Below, piece after piece: positions 61,681 to 64,000 of a stretch of DNA of 64,000 nucleotides. The stretch covers positions 2,350,501-2,414,500 of the forward strand of contig OX359193.1 in assembly GCA_947172415.1 (NCBI GenBank). Direction: 5' to 3'. Positions within the stretch are counted from its first letter, which is position 1, and each line of letters begins with the position of its first letter. The stretch is from Chondrosia reniformis (lineage: Eukaryota > Porifera > Demospongiae > Chondrillida > Chondrillidae). Position numbers and translations under genes: made by a program. The notes beneath the pieces are model-generated. The model saw only the letters and a program-made list of their open reading frames with translations. It searched no databases and was not told where the DNA came from.

Positions 61681-62485
61681 GGCTATACTAAGGTGTGAAA
61701 AGGTAATTGGAAGGCCATGTGTTTAACCTTACATGATCTGTAGACTACTACTCTGTATACAGCAGCTGAGAATTTTAGTGTGGCTAAAGTCTTGTAGTAT
61801 TAAATATACCTGATTGTCATTATCTTGGGAGTCACTTGCATCCGTATATAAATTTGTAACTTGCACTGTGTAGTACTTGATTGTATTTAAACATGCATAA
61901 TATATAACACTCCTTATTCCTACACATGGACAATTGCAAGTAAAAATATGAACAAAAAACATACGAAGAGAAGACAGAACTTAAATTACCAAAGTTTTAA
62001 TACGGTCGACTAAACGAATTTCTTTTGAATCAATATAGGGACAATTCTGCCTCAAACTTAACGGGAACGTATACAAATACGCTTTATCTAACCTTCGCTA
62101 CAACTCGTTTATTTGGTAGCTCCTTCTCGTAGGAGAGCGTCGACTTGTCATAGCCGTTCACAAAAGGGATGATCTTCTTTAGCAACTAGGAGGTGACGTT
62201 TTCTTAATGTCACAAGTTTCAGTAAATGTGTACGGAGCAACATACGAGAGGTGTTGCTGACGCACTAGAGAAACATCATAATACATCACGAGATTGCGCT
62301 ATCGTAACCTTGAATTCTTTGTTATATCTTGATTATTTTGCTCATTCAATTAAGCAAAACTTCACCAGACGTTTGTCATACACATGTACCATGATACATG
62401 TCGGTTTCACAGTTATCTGACCAATTGAAAATTTTTATCAATATAACACATGCTTTGAATATAAATTTCTCATAGGTTTTGTATC
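61681..62485. other. No gene recognised
   Basis: AT-rich. 'tttgtaacttgcac' at 61849 repeats the motif of neighbouring elements. Short frames have no motif. Confidence 0.35.
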
Positions 62486-62489
62486 GTAC

Positions 62490-62706
62490 TATGGGCTTTT
62501 ATATGCAGACTTTTTCCTCCGTTTTCTAACAAACGGAGACCTAAATAAAAAATCCCTTAATTTAAAATGAGTTTTATACCCTAAACGTTTTGATGATATG
62601 CCCATTTTGTTTCTAGGTCCTTTCTTGGAGCCATATGAAATATTTAATTATATTATATTATATTATATTATTTATATTAGATTACCTTAATATATTGTAA
62701 CTTGCA
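62490..62706. repeat. Dispersed repeat, inverted partner of 54830-55045
   Basis: Shares 'ctaggtcctttctt', 'tatgcccatt' and 'ttaatatattgtaacttgca' with the other copy in reverse orientation. Contains an 'attat' run at 62648-62670. Confidence 0.65.
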
Positions 62707-63207
62707 CCGTATATAAATAAATAAATAATGTAATGACTAAAAATGAATATATAGCAGCATGGTATATTATGCCACTAGACTATCGTAGGCCTGCCAACGT
62801 CTCCTACTTTATAGTTTATGACTTGGGTGGACTATCATAACAGACCTGCCATGCAGGGTTGTTATGGCCCAAGGAAGTTTCTCCACCCAAGATATTAAAA
62901 TGTGAGTTATAGACCTCTGTATAGTTTCGTTCACATCATCGTCATCTATATAGCAACCGTTAGAAAGTGTGAACTACATAATCATGACCCAATATACACT
63001 GCATAATATAACTTAGAAATATATATAATTGGGTAAATATAGGTATGATTATATTGTGTTAACCCCATTGCTGCCGTCTGCCTTGTTGCTTTACGAACTT
63101 ACTGCCAAGCTGGCAGCCCATGATTGTTAAAGATTTGCACATTAGATTGAGATGCAATTGAATAATAAACACACTTTATACCATGCAGTGTCCATGTATA
63201 TACCTGG
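62707..63207. other. 3' flank of the tyrosine recombinase
   Basis: No recognised gene. Probably element 3' sequence or host flank. Confidence 0.3.
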
Positions 63208-63972
63208 CTAAACTATAGTATGAGTTGCATGCAGAGTTAGTTGGCCGATGCCATGACTTGGGAAACTGTGGCCAAGGACTCTCTGGGAATCCTTATATAA
63301 ATTTGATACGCTGAACTTTTCCAGCGTCCCAGTGTCTGGATAAGAGCAGCGTCCAGGCCAGCTTGTGCTGCTGTAGTTGCAGCTCCTATCCTGAAACTGT
63401 GTCCTGAGTATGGCGAGGGGTCGACACTTGTAGCCTGAAGTAGCAGCTTTATCTCTTTCACAAATCTTTCCCTTGTAAGGTATGCCCCATCTGTGAACTG
63501 AAACAGTGGACCGGGTTGTGAGCCACAAAGGGCTACATATGGTGGAAGTGCTGCCAGGGGACATAACTGTTGGTTGGTCTTTCCCAATGTAATAGTGGAC
63601 TCCTTGCCGAAATGGGTCTGTTTTGGATGCTTCTATGTTTAGAAAGGCTTTAGTTGGGCAAGTGTGGGAGTCAATGGCAAGATCGCCTATACACAGATGC
63701 CAGGTAGGATTGTATGAGTTTGGTGATGGGGCGCATGCTTCGCCTGATCTTAGGAAGCTGAAGAAGCAGACATTCATGGCTGCCCAAACCATTAATCTAT
63801 CATAAGAAATAGGTGGAGCTTGCACTATTGTCCATACTTGTCGGAGGATAGGCGGGGTAATAGGCAAACGTGGTTTTGTTGGTATGGCCGAAGTGGCGCT
63901 CTTGATTCCTTTGAGCATCAGCTCAAGGCGGGGTCTGCTGCCCTCAGGGAAAGGGATGCTGGGGCCACCCAT
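63208..63972 (-). pseudogene. Tyrosine recombinase of a DIRS-like or related element (cut by window edge)
   Basis: Frame 63972 to about 63580: KPRLPITPPILRQVWTIVQ, VWAAMNVCFFSFLRSGEACA (first catalytic Arg) and FLNIEASKTDPFRQGV. After a one-base shift near 63580 the frame to 63237 gives GKTNQQLCPLAALPPYVALC, PLFQFTDGAYLTRERFV, YSGHSFRIGAATTAAQAGLD (HxxR) and LGRWKSSAYQIYIR (Trp and Tyr nucleophile). The full R...HxxR...W...Y set is present. Such recombinases integrate circular DNA intermediates. The start lies at or beyond the window edge. Ngaro-type or a free-standing recombinase gene are alternatives. Confidence 0.75.
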
Positions 63973-64000
63973 AATGTGGAGATTTCTGACTGCCGAGAGA

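Noticed and set aside
1-64000. tRNA, rRNA or bacterial contamination
   Set aside because: No cloverleaf with intact A and B boxes, no rRNA core sequence, and no bacterial gene layout was found on either strand.

Overview
This is an AT-rich animal nuclear window made almost entirely of transposable elements (TEs) and their remains. It contains no rRNA, tRNA, CRISPR array or bacterial operon. Where gene models can be built, introns are short (64 to 329 bp) with GT/AG ends. The families present are BEN-domain genes with an SH3/Tudor-like first exon, HIRAN, ZMYM- and ZNF862-type hAT, Merlin, PIF/Harbinger, P-like and Tc1/mariner transposases, a tyrosine-recombinase element, and retroelements with a restriction-like endonuclease. 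These suggest a marine invertebrate, most likely a demosponge such as Amphimedon. The species is inference.

Layout. 0-6.5 kb: MITEs, minisatellites, a hairpin array, and a broken gene on the minus strand with a 2A-like DIETNPGP peptide ahead of 15-residue repeats. 6.5-8.3 kb: a 200-aa ORF, then a P-like transposase remnant split by a foldback element with a 15-bp target duplication. 10-21.7 kb: a ZNF862-type zinc finger, three BEN-domain genes, Tc1/mariner pieces, a HIRAN fragment and a repeat family encoding a short acidic peptide. 22-25 kb: a nearly intact retroelement with an N-terminal CXC-like cysteine domain, reverse transcriptase (RT) and restriction-like endonuclease. 25-34 kb: Tc1 and LINE tails, Merlin pieces, a decayed TE-like gene, a MITE and a defective Ty3/gypsy element. 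34-38.5 kb: a possible two-exon host gene, a third copy of the acidic-peptide repeat with nested MITEs, Merlin and pogo fragments. 38.5-47 kb: a retroelement 3' end, two hAT copies, two Tc1 copies and a fourth BEN locus. 48-53 kb: a PIF/Harbinger element with both ORFs and both terminal inverted repeats, inserted in a LINE that itself sits in a minisatellite. 55-64 kb: a decayed copy of the cysteine-domain retroelement, a longer APE-type LINE, a palindrome made of LINE 5' ends, and a tyrosine recombinase running to the window edge.

There is no pathway here. Most coding capacity is selfish, and the order of insertions can often be read from nesting and empty sites. The most distinctive features are the recurring BEN genes with related upstream regions, the 2A-like leader, the acidic peptide repeat with a SUMO-interaction-like core, and the CXC-RT-endonuclease element.
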